Positions 14,277-24,366 of a stretch of DNA of 49,304 nucleotides are shown piece by piece. The stretch spans positions 1-49,304 of the forward strand of contig CAMCKZ010000013.1 in assembly GCA_945875545.1 (NCBI GenBank). Direction: 5' to 3'. The translations under genes were made by a program, and so were the position numbers. How positions within the stretch are numbered: the stretch's first letter is position 1; every line of letters begins with the position of its first letter. Origin of the DNA: Polyangium aurulentum. GTDB taxonomy: Bacteria; Myxococcota_A; Polyangia; Polyangiales; Polyangiaceae. Under the pieces are notes generated by a model. That model made no database searches and was not told where the DNA came from. It saw only the letters and a program-made list of their open reading frames with translations.

Positions 14277-16013
14277 ATGAAGAAAACCTCGCTTGCCATC
14301 GTCCTTGCTTTTGCCGTCGCTTGTCCCTCGCTGCTTTCGGGTTGTGCCGACGAAAACTCGCCAAACACCTGGGTAAGTCGCCTCGACGACGGCGCGAAGA
14401 GGGCCGCTGCGGTGAAGCGTTTGGGGCAGTTCTTTGAAGACACGATGACGAAGGTCAACGGCGATCGCGAAGATCCAACAGTGAAAGCTCTTCTCGACGT
14501 CATCGCGGAGCCGATGGCAAAGCTGTATGCGGGCCGCACCGGAGACGACAAGACGCGGCGCGAACTGCTGAAAATTATTTCCGACTTGCATGATGCACGC
14601 ACTTCTCCGGCGCTTGCGGCGGCCTTTCAAGACTACGAAGCCGGGCGCAACGACGAAGAGGTAAAGAATGCCGCGTCGTGCATTGTGGCGATGACAAAAA
14701 AGAGCGTCGTCATCGATGAAGCCCTGGAAGATGCGGTGTTTTCGGTCTTCGCCAAGTTTCGTCCATCGAAGTCCAAACTTGCCGGCGCGTACAAAGAATT
14801 GCACGGGGCGATCTTGGCGGTGAAGAGCAAGCGGTGGGCGACGAAGGCAGCCGATCTGCTGAAAGTACCGGTCGACGAAACGCCCGACTCCAAACTTGAC
14901 GAAATTCTTTTTCGCCAACTGACCGCGGTGCAGCTTCTCGGTGAGCTTAAGGATCCAGCCACCGTGCCAGCCCTCGTCGGCGTGCTTCTCACGAAGGAAA
15001 AAGGCGATCTTCGCGCCACGGTGACCTCGGTGCTTTTGCGCATCGGTGCACCCGCCGAGGCCGCGCTCGCCGGTGCCCTCGGAGGAGCCGATCCGGCCTG
15101 GGCAACGATGCAAAGTCGCTGGCCAGAAAGGTCTTGGGTTCCCGCGATTGCCGAGGCCGCGACCATGCTCGGCCGCCCCCTCGTGCGCGCCCAGGCGTTG
15201 GCCGTTCTTGCCACGGAGACGAACGTCACCAACAAGGCCCTCCTCGCGCAATTCGCTTACCGATTTGCCCCGAACGCCGACGCCCTCGCGGCCTACAAAA
15301 CAGCCGTCGAGTCTACGGACCCAGGCGCCGTTCTTGCCGGTGCCGCGAGGGGCGATGCGCGCGCGAACATGCTGGCCTCGGCGACCTATTTTTACGATGC
15401 CTCGCTCGTCGACTGGCTCGTGAAACTTTCCGCGCCCACCCTCAAACTCATCGCCGGCAAGAAAGACGACCCTCGAAAAGAGGAGCAATTGCCAGCACTT
15501 ATGACGGAAGCCGATACGGCCATCAAGCTCATGACGAAGGAGCAGCTGGCGTCGGTTCTCCCGCTTGTCACCGGCGCAGACGCCGCGATGTTTGCGCTGG
15601 CGGGCGTCAAGGGCAACACCATGCGGGCGAAGTACGACGCGGCGAGTGGCGCGCTCGAGACGTGCAACGCCGACGCCGAATGCTTCGCGCAAATCGTCAG
15701 CGACCCGGTGGAAACACGCAAGCCCGAGAAGGTGATGCGCGCGGTGAAAGCCGCCACCATGACAGCCTTTTTTAGCACGCCCGAAACGGCCACCAAGAAT
15801 GCTCAACGTCTAGCAAAACTGCTGGCCAAGCAGCCTGATCCAAGCGCGCGTTTGGCCGCCGTGGAAGCCATCGATTTCCTCCTGCCCAAGGGCGATGGCG
15901 AGGTCGCGACGGTGCTCGACGAAACCATCGACGGCGAGCTCAAAGCGGGCACCAAGAACCTGGCCCACGACGGCATGCGCAAGGTGGCAAACAGGCTTCG
16001 CGCGCGACTCTGA
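14277..16013 (+). CDS. lipoprotein with HEAT-like repeats, unknown function
   Basis: The 578-residue protein has a lipoprotein signal peptide (MKKTSLAIVLAFAVACPSLLSGC, lipobox LLSGC with Cys23), so it is anchored to the envelope. The body is almost wholly helical, with repeated helix pairs carrying spaced Leu/Ala. Several are HEAT-like, for example TAVQLLGELKDPATVPALVGVL and VTSVLLRIGAPAEAALAGAL. Such solenoids serve as scaffolds for protein binding. I recognise no catalytic motif. It is a single gene 95 bases after the oxidase gene and convergent with folK. Confidence 0.85.
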   Translation: MKKTSLAIVLAFAVACPSLLSGCADENSPNTWVSRLDDGAKRAAAVKRLGQFFEDTMTKVNGDREDPTVKALLDVIAEPMAKLYAGRTGDDKTRRELLKIISDLHDARTSPALAAAFQDYEAGRNDEEVKNAASCIVAMTKKSVVIDEALEDAVFSVFAKFRPSKSKLAGAYKELHGAILAVKSKRWATKAADLLKVPVDETPDSKLDEILFRQLTAVQLLGELKDPATVPALVGVLLTKEKGDLRATVTSVLLRIGAPAEAALAGALGGADPAWATMQSRWPERSWVPAIAEAATMLGRPLVRAQALAVLATETNVTNKALLAQFAYRFAPNADALAAYKTAVESTDPGAVLAGAARGDARANMLASATYFYDASLVDWLVKLSAPTLKLIAGKKDDPRKEEQLPALMTEADTAIKLMTKEQLASVLPLVTGADAAMFALAGVKGNTMRAKYDAASGALETCNADAECFAQIVSDPVETRKPEKVMRAVKAATMTAFFSTPETATKNAQRLAKLLAKQPDPSARLAAVEAIDFLLPKGDGEVATVLDETIDGELKAGTKNLAHDGMRKVANRLRARL

Positions 16014-16053
16014 GCCCTCGCTTGGAGAGACGCGTACGAGGTCTATGTGCCGA

Positions 16054-16617
16054 CTATCTGCTGAGTCCCCATCGTATTGGCGTCGTATAGCCGAAACCAA
16101 TACGCGTCAATGGCGGATCGGGCGCGGGCAGAAATGCCTGCCCGGTGCGCGGATCCACAGCAAAAGGCGCGACTTCCAGCAGTGGCGTCAGCGCAAACGA
16201 ACGCTCGTGCAGGCGAGGGTGGGGAACGAGGGCGTGGGCCGCGGCGCTGTGTTCCCCGTCGATCCACAGAAGGTCGATGTCGATGGTGCGAGGGCCCCAG
16301 CGCTCGCCGCTTTTGCGGTCGCGGCCGAGCCGCTTTTCGATAGCCAAGATGGCCCCGACCAGGTCACCGGCCGAGAGCTCGGAAAGCAGTGCTAGGGCGG
16401 TGTTCCAGTAGCGATCCTGCGGCGGCCCCACCGCGTCGGATTCCCACAGAGACGCGGCACCTTGGGCGACGCCGAGGGCGGCGATTTGCTCGCCGGCGCT
16501 GGTCAAAAGGGCCAGCCGATTGCCAAGATTGGTGCCGAGCCCCAAGACGACCAACCGCTGTGTGTTTTTCGTCGCAGAGTTCGTCGCTTGCCGGTGCAGG
16601 CTGATAGCATCGTGCAT
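16054..16617 (-). CDS. folK: 2-amino-4-hydroxy-6-hydroxymethyldihydropteridine diphosphokinase (HPPK)
   Basis: The 187-residue protein transfers pyrophosphate from ATP to 6-hydroxymethyl-dihydropterin in folate synthesis. The family signatures LGLGTNLGNR, YWNTALAL and GERWGPRTIDIDLLWIDG (the last with the metal-binding Asp pair) are all present, then VPHPRLHERSFALTPL. About 20 residues precede the domain. An in-frame TTG at 16554 would begin exactly at the fold and leave more room for a promoter, because the divergent prkA starts only 26 bases away. No other folate gene is beside it. Confidence 0.93.
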   Translation of the reverse strand: MHDAISLHRQATNSATKNTQRLVVLGLGTNLGNRLALLTSAGEQIAALGVAQGAASLWESDAVGPPQDRYWNTALALLSELSAGDLVGAILAIEKRLGRDRKSGERWGPRTIDIDLLWIDGEHSAAAHALVPHPRLHERSFALTPLLEVAPFAVDPRTGQAFLPAPDPPLTRIGFGYTTPIRWGLSR

Positions 16618-16643
16618 AGGCGTCTTACTTCACGAGGTGGTGC

Positions 16644-18719
16644 ATGGTGGGTGATGCGAGCAGCGGGTCCGGACTTCTCCAACGAATCTCGGCCTTTCAA
16701 GACACCACGCAGTACCGCGAATTGAACTGGGCGGGGTCCTTCGAAGACTACCTCGGCATCGTTCGCGAGAAGCCTGAAGTCACGCGAAATGCGTACCAGC
16801 GGCTGTACGACATGATCATCGCGCACGGCACCGAAGAGTACGTCGACAACAAAAAAAAGCTTGTAAGATACAACTTCTTTAAAGACGAGGCGAACCTCGG
16901 CGAGAACGCGATTTTCGGCCTCGACATACCGCTGATGCGCCTCGTGCACGTCCTGAAAGCGGCGGCCCAGGGCTATGGGCCCGAGCGTCGTGTGATCTTG
17001 CTGCACGGCCCCGTGGGCTCCTCGAAGAGCACGATCGCCAGGCTTTTGAAGCAGGGAATTGAGGAATATTCGCGCACCCGCGACGGAGCTCTTTACTCGT
17101 TCGACTGGGTCCATCTGGCGGGCACGGGGCTTGCGGGGCAAGACGTCGATACGTTTCCGAGCCCGATGAACGAGGAGCCGCTGCGGCTCATTCCGGAGGA
17201 GTGGCGCGAAAAAGCGTTCGCCGATCTGGGCCTCGGCAACGAGCGTTTCTTGGTGAAGGTCAAGGGCGACGTAGACCCGGCGAGCCGGTTTATTTTTAAG
17301 CAATTGCTCCTTCGCTACGAGGGCGATTGGGCTCAGGTGGTTCACAACCACGTGCGCGTGCGGCGTCTCATCTTGAGCGAAAAAGATCGCGTCGGCATTG
17401 GCACGTTTCAGCCAAAAGACGAGAAAAACCAAGACTCTACGGAGCTGACCGGCGACATCAATTACCGAAAGATCGCCGAGTACGGGTCCGACAGCGACCC
17501 TCGCGCCTTCAACTTCGACGGCGAGTTCAACATCGCCAACCGCGGCATCGTCGAGTTCATCGAGATGCTCAAACTTGATGTTGCATTCCTCTACGATCTG
17601 CTCGGCGCCAGCCAAGAGCACCGCATCAAGCCGAAAAAATTCGCCCAAACCGACATCGACGAAGTGATCATCGGTCACACGAACGAGGCCGAGTACAAGA
17701 AGCTCCTGAACAACGAGTTCATGGAGGCTCTCCGCGATCGCACGATCAAGATCGACATCCCGTACATCACCAAGGTGAGCGAAGAGACGCGCATTTACCA
17801 AAAGAGTTTCGGCCCGGCGAAGGTGCGCCACAAACACGTGGCCCCGCACACCCTTGAAGTCGCGGCCATGTGGGCGGTGCTCACGCGCCTCGAAGACGCG
17901 AACAAGCCGAATCTGAATCTTGTGCAAAAGATGAAGCTGTACGACGGCAAATCGCTGCCCGGATACACGCAAGACACGGTCAAAGAGCTGCGCAAGGCGA
18001 CCAAGCGCGAGGGCCTCGACGGCATCAGTCCGAGGTACGTCCAAGACAAGATCTCAAACGCGCTCGTGAACGATGTCGGCGAGGGAACGATCAACCCGTT
18101 CATGGTTTTGAACGAGCTCGAAAAAGGCCTTCGCCATCACTCGCTCATCACCAACGAAGAACAGCGCAAACGGTTTCTCGAAAGCATCGCCCTCGTGAAG
18201 CGCGAGTACGAAGAGATCGTGAAAAACGAAGTTCAGCGTGCCATCAGCGCGGACGAAGACGCCATCGCGCGACTATGTGGAAACTACATCGATAATCTGA
18301 AGGCCTTCACGCTGCGGGAGCGGGTAAAAAACCGCTACACGGGCCAAGACGAAGAGCCCGACGAGCGACTTATGCGGTCAATCGAAGAGAAAATCGATAT
18401 TCCCGATCAGCGCAAAGACGACTTCCGTCGCGAGATCATGAACTTCATCGGAGCGTTGGCCGTCGATGGCCGAAAGTTCGATTGGCAGACCAACGAACGC
18501 CTTCGTCGGGCCCTTGAACTGAAGCTTTTTGAGGACCAAAAAGATTCGATCAAGCTCAAGACGCTCGTCTCCTCGGTGGTCGACAAAGAGACGCAAGAAA
18601 AGATCGACGTCATCAAAACGCGTCTGATTCGCAACTTTGGCTACAACGAAGTATCCGCCACAGACGTGCTCAATTACGTCGCGAGCATCTTTGCCCGCGG
18701 CGATGCAAAGGGTACCTGA
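16644..18719 (+). CDS. prkA: PrkA family serine protein kinase / AAA+ protein
   Basis: The 691-residue protein has an N-terminal PrkA AAA domain with P-loop [17 protein letters not shown] near residues 118-134, and a C-terminal PrkA domain. The length and [23 protein letters not shown] and [12 protein letters not shown] segments match YeaG/PrkA proteins throughout. The family is known for stress and stationary-phase roles and for Ser/Thr kinase or Lon-like protease activity. Its usual partners, the YeaH/YhbH-type and SpoVR-type genes, are not next to it. Here it is followed directly by a eukaryotic-like kinase gene, whose ribosome site overlaps its stop codon. A ribosome site (GAGGTGG) precedes the ATG. 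Confidence 0.95.
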   Translation: MVGDASSGSGLLQRISAFQDTTQYRELNWAGSFEDYLGIVREKPEVTRNAYQRLYDMIIAHGTEEYVDNKKKLVRYNFFKDEANLGENAIFGLDIPLMRLVHVLKAAAQGYGPERRVILLHGPVGSSKSTIARLLKQGIEEYSRTRDGALYSFDWVHLAGTGLAGQDVDTFPSPMNEEPLRLIPEEWREKAFADLGLGNERFLVKVKGDVDPASRFIFKQLLLRYEGDWAQVVHNHVRVRRLILSEKDRVGIGTFQPKDEKNQDSTELTGDINYRKIAEYGSDSDPRAFNFDGEFNIANRGIVEFIEMLKLDVAFLYDLLGASQEHRIKPKKFAQTDIDEVIIGHTNEAEYKKLLNNEFMEALRDRTIKIDIPYITKVSEETRIYQKSFGPAKVRHKHVAPHTLEVAAMWAVLTRLEDANKPNLNLVQKMKLYDGKSLPGYTQDTVKELRKATKREGLDGISPRYVQDKISNALVNDVGEGTINPFMVLNELEKGLRHHSLITNEEQRKRFLESIALVKREYEEIVKNEVQRAISADEDAIARLCGNYIDNLKAFTLRERVKNRYTGQDEEPDERLMRSIEEKIDIPDQRKDDFRREIMNFIGALAVDGRKFDWQTNERLRRALELKLFEDQKDSIKLKTLVSSVVDKETQEKIDVIKTRLIRNFGYNEVSATDVLNYVASIFARGDAKGT

Positions 18720-18724
18720 GGGAG
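18717..18724 (+). promoter_or_regulatory. Shine-Dalgarno TGAGGGAG overlapping the prkA stop
   Basis: TGAGGGAG contains the prkA TGA and ends 5 bases before TTG 18730. It favours that codon as the kinase start over ATG 18703, which has no ribosome site, and couples the two genes. Confidence 0.55.
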
Positions 18725-18729
18725 TTGCG

Positions 18730-21270
18730 TTGACTGTTCATGCCGCTCCTGACGGACTCATCATCGCGCCAGGGGCGGTGCTTGGCGGAAAGTACCGCGT
18801 TGTTCGGTCCGTCGGGCGCGGGGGTATGGCGCAGGTCTACGAGGCCATACAGCTGGGCATTGGCAAGCGTGTGGCGGTCAAGGTTCTCAACGCGCAATAC
18901 GCCGGATCGCCGATCCTTACGGAGCGATTCTTTCGAGAGGCGCGCGCGGCCTCGGCAGTAAAAAGTCTATACATTGTGGACGTTTACGACTCCGGTCGCT
19001 TGGAGGATCAGCGGCCGTTCATCGTGATGGAACTCTTGGAGGGGGAAACCCTCTACGAGCGATTGTCCCGCGAGCGCACCCTTCGCCCGGAGTATATGCT
19101 TTCCATAGTGGGCGATTGTTGCAAGGGTCTCGCGAAGGCCCACGCGGCGGGCATCGTCCACCGCGACCTCAAGCCGGAAAACATTTTTGTTGTCGAACAA
19201 GAAGACGGCAAAGAGGTCACGAAGCTCCTCGATTTCGGTCTCGCAAAATTTTATTCGCCGACCGACGACGATGAATCGGTGCAGCGCCTGACCCGCGACG
19301 GGGCTGTTTTTGGTACGCCGCCGTATATGTCGCCGGAGCAAGTGCGGGGCCAGGCCGGCGTCGACCACCGCACCGACCTTTGGGCCCTCGGGTGCGTTGT
19401 CTACGAGATCCTCGTCGGGCACCCCGTGTGGAAGACCGATCAGGGCGTCGCGATGATTTTTTCGGCCATTGCCGGTGGCGACGTGCCCCATCCGAGCTCC
19501 GAGAATCACGACCTACCCCTCAGTTTCGATCGTTGGTTTCGCAAGGCTCTCGCGCGCAAATCCGACGAACGTTTTCAGTCATCGCTTGATTTTATGGATG
19601 CGCTTCGAGAGGCGTTTTCCCAGGTCGGAATCGATCGCGCGCGGGTCGACGATGTAGCGGAAGCGGCGACTCGTCGCATGGCTTCGCTGCGCCCACCTGC
19701 CATGGGCGTTCCGCCGCCACCTCCGTTGATAGTGCCCGTTGCGGCGACGCAGGGGCCCATTAACGGCGACGGCGGGCTCCCGGTCGGTGTGCGGGAGCTA
19801 TTGCCGACGGCACCCCGCATGATGCCGCTGGCGCAGCCCAGGCGGGCGCGGTGGGCCAAAGTGTCGCTGGGCGTTTTGACCTCCGGGCTCGCGGGCGTGG
19901 CGGTGGGCATCGCGATTTCCACGTCGTCGGCGGTGGACGCTCCGTCGCGCGATGACGAGTCGCGCGGCCGCGTCGATGCGGGCGTGCTCACGGCCCCGGT
20001 TACGTCCTTTGAGGCGCGGCTTTCCGCACCCGTTTTGCCTCCGTCGGTCCGCGAGTTCGTGGCCCACAAGCGGTTCCTAGAGGCGACGCAGGAGCTTGCA
20101 AAAAGCCCGTCCAGCGCCCCGTCGCGGTGGCTCGCGGAGGCCTGGCGACGGGTGCTCCCAGGCGACGCGCAAGCGTGTGCACCGACCGCGTGGGCGGCGA
20201 TCGCGGGGGACCCCATCGCCATCACCAGCGGCACAAATCGGCGCGTCTTTTTCTTTGGCGGAAGCAAGGGTTCGCCGCACGTTTTCTCGCTCAGCGTGGA
20301 TGCCGCGGGGTGGCTCACCGACGCGCCCGCCGTAGACGCGACGCCGGAGGGAACAGCCGTCGTGACGATGCGAATTGTGCCCGTCGGAGACCGCTTCGCG
20401 CTGTTCCTTTTGGAGAGGGGCGAAGACGAAAAGACGGTGCGCCTGCGCGTGCGCACCCTTGGCGAAAACGGCGAGCCTCTGGGCACTTCCATCGTCGTGC
20501 AAACGGTAAAAGCGTATCGCCATCTGTCCGAGGTCCAGCTGTCCGACGACGGCTACGTGCTCGCGTATTCCACGCTCTCCGGCACGGGCGCCGAGTCGAT
20601 GCAGGCACTGCGCCTTGACCGCGCATTTCAGCCTCGCGGCAAGCCCACCATGTTGGCCCAAGGCACCGGGCGCGGAGCGTCGCTCTTTGGCGCGCCGCAC
20701 GTCGGACGCCTGGGAAAAGACACGCTTTTCGCGTACGTGGTCACTCACCCCGAAGGCCGTTTCGCCGAGACACAACTCCTGACGGCGGAGGCTCTCCAGT
20801 GGGGAACCGAGGTCTTGCCCGGAGCCCCCGATGCACGGCTTCTGCGGCGTCTCAAGCCCGGGTCGAGGGTCGCGGAGCGTGTGGCTCCGGGGGCAGAAAT
20901 AGACCTCGCGTGCACCGCCCAGAGGTGCTTTCTTGGCTGGGAAGACGATATCCGTGGAACGTATGTAGCGCGGCTAGATAGCATAAGTGGCTCACTCCAC
21001 GTGGCGACCTCGCTCGGAAAGGGCATCGGGCGCGTGTGGCTTGTTCCCGGGGCCACGGCTTCGGACTCCGTGCAGGTTGTCTCGCACCACGGCGCGGCGT
21101 TTCGCAGCACGATCGTCGATGCCCTCGGTGCGCATCCCGGTGGCGTCCTTGTGCGCAGCCTCGGCACGTTTGCAGGGGCGGCGGCGGGCCCGTCGGGACT
21201 CGGGCTGTTTCTGTCCGAAAACGATGGGCCGCAGCGCCACGGCCTCATGGTCACCACGTCCTGCCCATGA
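18730..21270 (+). CDS. transmembrane eukaryotic-like serine/threonine protein kinase
   Basis: The protein has 846 residues from TTG 18730 (855 from ATG 18703). The kinase domain (about 23-290) has the glycine loop [11 protein letters not shown], the ATP lysine in VAVKVL, catalytic [17 protein letters not shown] and the activation segment [14 protein letters not shown] Pro-rich linker and a single membrane helix (about 376-400) lead to a long extracytoplasmic domain. This domain has repeated beta-rich segments, perhaps propeller-like, that may sense envelope signals. The architecture is typical of Myxococcota Pkn kinases. It follows prkA with coupled translation and overlaps the CPBP protease by 4 bases. 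Confidence 0.92.
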   Translation: MTVHAAPDGLIIAPGAVLGGKYRVVRSVGRGGMAQVYEAIQLGIGKRVAVKVLNAQYAGSPILTERFFREARAASAVKSLYIVDVYDSGRLEDQRPFIVMELLEGETLYERLSRERTLRPEYMLSIVGDCCKGLAKAHAAGIVHRDLKPENIFVVEQEDGKEVTKLLDFGLAKFYSPTDDDESVQRLTRDGAVFGTPPYMSPEQVRGQAGVDHRTDLWALGCVVYEILVGHPVWKTDQGVAMIFSAIAGGDVPHPSSENHDLPLSFDRWFRKALARKSDERFQSSLDFMDALREAFSQVGIDRARVDDVAEAATRRMASLRPPAMGVPPPPPLIVPVAATQGPINGDGGLPVGVRELLPTAPRMMPLAQPRRARWAKVSLGVLTSGLAGVAVGIAISTSSAVDAPSRDDESRGRVDAGVLTAPVTSFEARLSAPVLPPSVREFVAHKRFLEATQELAKSPSSAPSRWLAEAWRRVLPGDAQACAPTAWAAIAGDPIAITSGTNRRVFFFGGSKGSPHVFSLSVDAAGWLTDAPAVDATPEGTAVVTMRIVPVGDRFALFLLERGEDEKTVRLRVRTLGENGEPLGTSIVVQTVKAYRHLSEVQLSDDGYVLAYSTLSGTGAESMQALRLDRAFQPRGKPTMLAQGTGRGASLFGAPHVGRLGKDTLFAYVVTHPEGRFAETQLLTAEALQWGTEVLPGAPDARLLRRLKPGSRVAERVAPGAEIDLACTAQRCFLGWEDDIRGTYVARLDSISGSLHVATSLGKGIGRVWLVPGATASDSVQVVSHHGAAFRSTIVDALGAHPGGVLVRSLGTFAGAAAGPSGLGLFLSENDGPQRHGLMVTTSCP

Positions 21271-21950
21271 CAGCGGGGCAGGCGCTTGAAGGCCCCGCGG
21301 CGGAAAAAAGAATTCTCGCGGAAGCCTCGGTCGTCGTGGCCCTTGCCGCGGTGATTTCGGGCACGGGGCACGAGAGCGGCGGCCTGGTGGTCGCGGGTCT
21401 TTTTCTCGGCGCCTGCCACTGGCGAAGCTGGCGACACGACGACGCGCGGGTCCTCGAAGATGGCCTCGGGCTCGGGGGTCTAGCGGCGCGCCTGCCGCAC
21501 GCGCAGGCGTCTTTTCGCCGTGCCATCGTGGCCTTTATGTGTGTGATTTTGCTAACATTTCCCTTGTATGTGTGGGCGTGGGTCGGGGTCGTTCGCCCCG
21601 TTCAACCGTTTGCGTTCGCCCGCGCCTTCACAGGCCTCCAGCCCTTCGCCGAGGTGCTCCTCGTGGCGCTCCCCGAAGAGGCATTTTTTCGCGGCCTGCT
21701 CCAATCGAGGCTCCACGAGGCCTCGCCGAGCCGGTGGCGCCTGCTCACGCGCGCCAACGTTCTGGCGTCGGCGCTGTTCGCGCTAGGCCATTTCGGAACA
21801 GGGTTTTCCCTGGCGCGCGCGTCGGTCTTTTTTCCGTCGCTCCTCTTCGGAGCGCTGCGCGAGCGCACGGGCGGCATCGTCGTCAGTGTGCTCTTTCATG
21901 CACTATGCAACCTTTTGTCGCATGGCCTTGCCCACGGATTCGCGCTCTGA
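21267..21950 (+). CDS. CPBP family intramembrane glutamic protease
   Basis: The 227-residue protein has about six hydrophobic segments and the three CPBP/Abi motifs: EEAFFRG (E137, E138, R142), FALGHF (H175) and LFHALCN (H211). The family includes Rce1-like CAAX proteases and the glutamic proteases that process C-terminal sorting signals in Myxococcota. No protein with a recognisable C-terminal sorting signal is nearby, so the substrate is unknown. Its ATG overlaps the kinase stop, which hints that it may act on or with the kinase's exported domain (inference). Pfam-type assignment is secure; role is not. Confidence 0.9.
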   Translation: MTAGQALEGPAAEKRILAEASVVVALAAVISGTGHESGGLVVAGLFLGACHWRSWRHDDARVLEDGLGLGGLAARLPHAQASFRRAIVAFMCVILLTFPLYVWAWVGVVRPVQPFAFARAFTGLQPFAEVLLVALPEEAFFRGLLQSRLHEASPSRWRLLTRANVLASALFALGHFGTGFSLARASVFFPSLLFGALRERTGGIVVSVLFHALCNLLSHGLAHGFAL

Positions 21951-22062
21951 CTTATGACGGCATGCGTCATTGTGGTGCAACGGCACCGCCGGAGGCTGCG
22001 AATGACGGAACACCCTGAGATAGGCAAACAAGCCAGGGATAACCCGCGCTAGAGGCCCCAGC

Positions 22063-22722
22063 ATGGCTTCGCGCGTGGCGCTGTTTGATTTGGACCGAAC
22101 ACTCATTCGCCGCGAGAGTGCATCTCTGTACGTGGCGTACCAGCGGTCTATCGGCGAGGCGTCCATCGTCGACGAAATGCGCATGGCGTGGTGGGTCCTT
22201 CAGTACACGCTCGGCGTCATCGACGCTCCGGCCGTGGCAAAAAAAGTTTTTAAGACCGTTCGCGGCAAGACCGCCGTGAGTCTTGCGGCCCGTTGCGACG
22301 ACTGGGTTCGCAACTACGTCGCGCCGCACCTTTCCGATGGTGCTCGTCGTGCGGTTGGCGCGCACCGGGCTGCGGGCCACACGCTTGCGATCGTGACCGG
22401 CGCCACCTCGTACACCGCGTGGCCGATAGCGCGTTTGCTAGGAATTCCGCACGTTTTGGCGACCGAGTTGGTGGTCGATGCGGGCGGCTTTTTGACCGGC
22501 GAAGCCATCGATCCCGTTTGTTACGGCCGGGGAAAAAACACGCGCGTGGAAGCCCTCGCGAAGGCCCAAAACTTCACGCTTCAAGACTGTGTATTTTACA
22601 CAGATAGTTACACCGACCTTCCGCTTCTCGAGGCGGTCGGTGAGCCCGTCGTGGTCAACGGCGACATGCGCCTTCGCCGCGAGGCCCGTCGTCGCTCATG
22701 GCGCACGGAGGAGTGGCGATGA
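22063..22722 (+). CDS. HAD-IB family hydrolase (SerB-like phosphatase)
   Basis: The 219-residue protein has the HAD nucleophile motif FDLDRTLI, motif II in IVTGATSYTAWPIA, the Lys in YGRGKNTRVEAL and motif III FYTDSYTDLPLLEAV. The FDLDRTL...TDSYTDLPLL pattern is that of subfamily IB phosphatases (phosphoserine phosphatase and lipid-phosphate relatives such as those linked to CicA). The substrate is undetermined. Upstream lies a 112-base gap containing ATGACG-GCATG-CGTCAT, a short inverted repeat. The stop overlaps the nadC start. An AT-rich palindrome (22588-22602) sits in the coding sequence near motif III. Confidence 0.87.
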   Translation: MASRVALFDLDRTLIRRESASLYVAYQRSIGEASIVDEMRMAWWVLQYTLGVIDAPAVAKKVFKTVRGKTAVSLAARCDDWVRNYVAPHLSDGARRAVGAHRAAGHTLAIVTGATSYTAWPIARLLGIPHVLATELVVDAGGFLTGEAIDPVCYGRGKNTRVEALAKAQNFTLQDCVFYTDSYTDLPLLEAVGEPVVVNGDMRLRREARRRSWRTEEWR

Positions 22723-23564
22723 ACGCGGTTCAAATCGCGGCGATTGTTCGCCGGGCTCTCGAAGAAGATCTGGGCTCCGGCGACCTCACGAGCGCGGCCT
22801 GCATCGGGCCCGAGAACGCCTGTCGCGCTGTCGCCGTGGCGCGAGAGAACCTCGTGGGTTCAGGCGAGGGAATCGTTCGCGAAGTTTTGCGCCAGGTCGA
22901 CGAAACCGTGCGCGTCCAGGTGCTCGTCGCCGACGGCGTTTTCGTGGAAAAAGGCACAGTTTTGTGGTCTTTGGAGGGGCGCACGCGGTCGATTTTGGCG
23001 GCCGAGCGCACGGCTCTCAATCTCGTGCAGCGCATGACCGGAATTGCCACCACCACGCGCCGGTACGTCGATGCGCGCGCCCCCGGGAGTCTCCTTCGCA
23101 TCACAGACACGCGCAAAACGATGCCCGGTCTTCGCGCCCTCGACAGGTGGGCCGTGCGCTGCGGCGGCGGTTTTAATCACCGCGACAACCTCGGCAGCGG
23201 GGTCCTCATCAAAGACAATCACGTGGCGGCATGTGGCGGCGTGGGCCCAGCGGTGCGAGCATGCAGAATACATGCACCGCACACGGTTCGCGTCGAGTGC
23301 GAGATTGATGGTCTGCACCAAATTCACGAAGCGATTGAAGCCGGCGCCGAGGTTTTGCTTCTCGACAACATGACCGACGAGCAGATCGTCGAGGCGATCC
23401 GGCTCGCCGATCACCGCGTATTCATTGAGGTTTCCGGAGGCATCACGCTGGAGCGCGTCCACGCACTTTCTCTTCTTTCCGTCGACGCCGTGAGCGTTGG
23501 CGCTCTCACCCACTCGGTGCGAGCTTGCGACATTGGCCTCGATTTCACGGACGCCCGTGTCTGA
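22719..23564 (+). CDS. nadC: nicotinate-nucleotide pyrophosphorylase (carboxylating)
   Basis: The 281-residue protein converts quinolinate and PRPP to nicotinate mononucleotide in de novo NAD synthesis. Recognised motifs are EDLGSGDLTS, ERTALNLVQRMTGIATTT, TRKTMPGLRALDRWAV, GGGFNHRDNLGSGVLIKDNH, and EVSGGITLERV near the C-terminus. The ATG at 22719 is preceded by GGAGGAG and overlaps the HAD gene stop; an upstream frame extension is discarded. nadA and nadB are not adjacent. The coding sequence contains copy 3 of the recurrent 11-mer, read as the rare codons AGA-ATA. Confidence 0.96.
   Translation: MNAVQIAAIVRRALEEDLGSGDLTSAACIGPENACRAVAVARENLVGSGEGIVREVLRQVDETVRVQVLVADGVFVEKGTVLWSLEGRTRSILAAERTALNLVQRMTGIATTTRRYVDARAPGSLLRITDTRKTMPGLRALDRWAVRCGGGFNHRDNLGSGVLIKDNHVAACGGVGPAVRACRIHAPHTVRVECEIDGLHQIHEAIEAGAEVLLLDNMTDEQIVEAIRLADHRVFIEVSGGITLERVHALSLLSVDAVSVGALTHSVRACDIGLDFTDARV
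23262..23272 (+). repeat. copy 3 of recurrent 11-mer TGCAGRATACA
   Basis: GCATGCAGAATACAT inside nadC, encoding C-R-I-H with rare AGA and ATA codons. CATG flanks the 7-base core on both sides. Confidence 0.5.
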
Positions 23565-24366
23565 GTCCACCCACGCCAACGCGAACGCTGACGCATGGAT
23601 CGCCCGGATGCGCGGGTGCACGATGGAGCTTGGGCTGCCCGCATCCTTCGTCGCGGAAACGGGTTCCACGAACGAAGACGCCAAGATTGCAGCCGCTGCA
23701 GGAGTCCCCCACGGCGCGGTCTTTGTCGCGGGCCGGCAGCACGCGGGTCGCGGTCGTCAAGGTCGCCGGTGGGAAGACGAGGCCGGTGCGAGCCTCCTCT
23801 TTTCGGTCGTCCTGCGGATTCCAACGGTTCCTGGTTTTTTGGGCGCGGTGCCCGTTGTTGCTGGTCTAGCGTTGGCCGAAGCCCTAGGCGCATTGAGTTC
23901 TGAGCTCGATTTCCGCGTAAAGTGGCCGAACGACGTTCGCGTCAATGGCCGCAAAATAGGCGGAATTTTGGCCGAATCCATCGCTCCGAGCGCGAGTGTG
24001 AGCACCATCATCGTGGGCGTAGGCGTGAACGTAGGAAAGATGCAGTTTACACCGGAGTTGGCGGGGCGCGCGACGTCGCTCGAAAACGAAGGCGTCTCGG
24101 CGTCGGGCCTAAGCATTCTTGAAGACTTCCTCCGGCGGTTCGGGGCTCTCGTGAGCCGCGTCGCCATGCACGGACTGAGCGAGGTGCGGGCGCGACTGGC
24201 TCTTCGCCATGAACTATATGGTTGCAGAATACAACGTTCTGATGGTGTGCTGGCCATCGCTGACCACATCGATGATGAGGGCCGTTTGATGGTTCGTCTC
24301 GACTCGACAACCGAGCGCTGGAGCTCCGGCGAAGTGCACCTTGTTTCCGGAGGGCGCGCCCCATGA
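23557..24366 (+). CDS. birA: biotin-[acetyl-CoA-carboxylase] ligase
   Basis: The 269-residue protein activates biotin to biotinyl-AMP and attaches it to carrier proteins. The biotin/ATP loop GRGRQGRRWEDEAGASLLFS, the catalytic segment KWPNDVRVNGRKIGGIL, and VGVGVNV are clear, with a small C-terminal SH3-like domain. There is no N-terminal helix-turn-helix, so it is a class I ligase without repressor function. The GTG at 23557 overlaps the nadC end by 8 bases; in-frame ATGs further in are alternatives. The stop overlaps the PP2C gene start. Copy 4 of the recurrent 11-mer lies inside. Confidence 0.92.
   Translation: MSESTHANANADAWIARMRGCTMELGLPASFVAETGSTNEDAKIAAAAGVPHGAVFVAGRQHAGRGRQGRRWEDEAGASLLFSVVLRIPTVPGFLGAVPVVAGLALAEALGALSSELDFRVKWPNDVRVNGRKIGGILAESIAPSASVSTIIVGVGVNVGKMQFTPELAGRATSLENEGVSASGLSILEDFLRRFGALVSRVAMHGLSEVRARLALRHELYGCRIQRSDGVLAIADHIDDEGRLMVRLDSTTERWSSGEVHLVSGGRAP
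24223..24233 (+). repeat. copy 4 of recurrent 11-mer TGCAGRATACA
   Basis: GGTTGCAGAATACAACG inside birA, encoding C-R-I-Q with rare AGA and ATA codons. GTTG and CAAC flank the core as inverted arms. Confidence 0.5.

Noticed and set aside
14136-15806. 556-codon minus-strand frame over the HEAT lipoprotein
   Set aside because: The plus strand has a lipobox and helical repeats; the antisense reading is His/Arg-rich with no start context.
16503-18044. 513-codon minus-strand frame over prkA and folK
   Set aside because: PrkA and HPPK motifs are unambiguous in the other frames.
21955-21975. Terminator at ATGACG-GCATG-CGTCAT after the CPBP protease gene
   Set aside because: The stem is 6 bp with no U tract; kept only as a note in the HAD gene entry.
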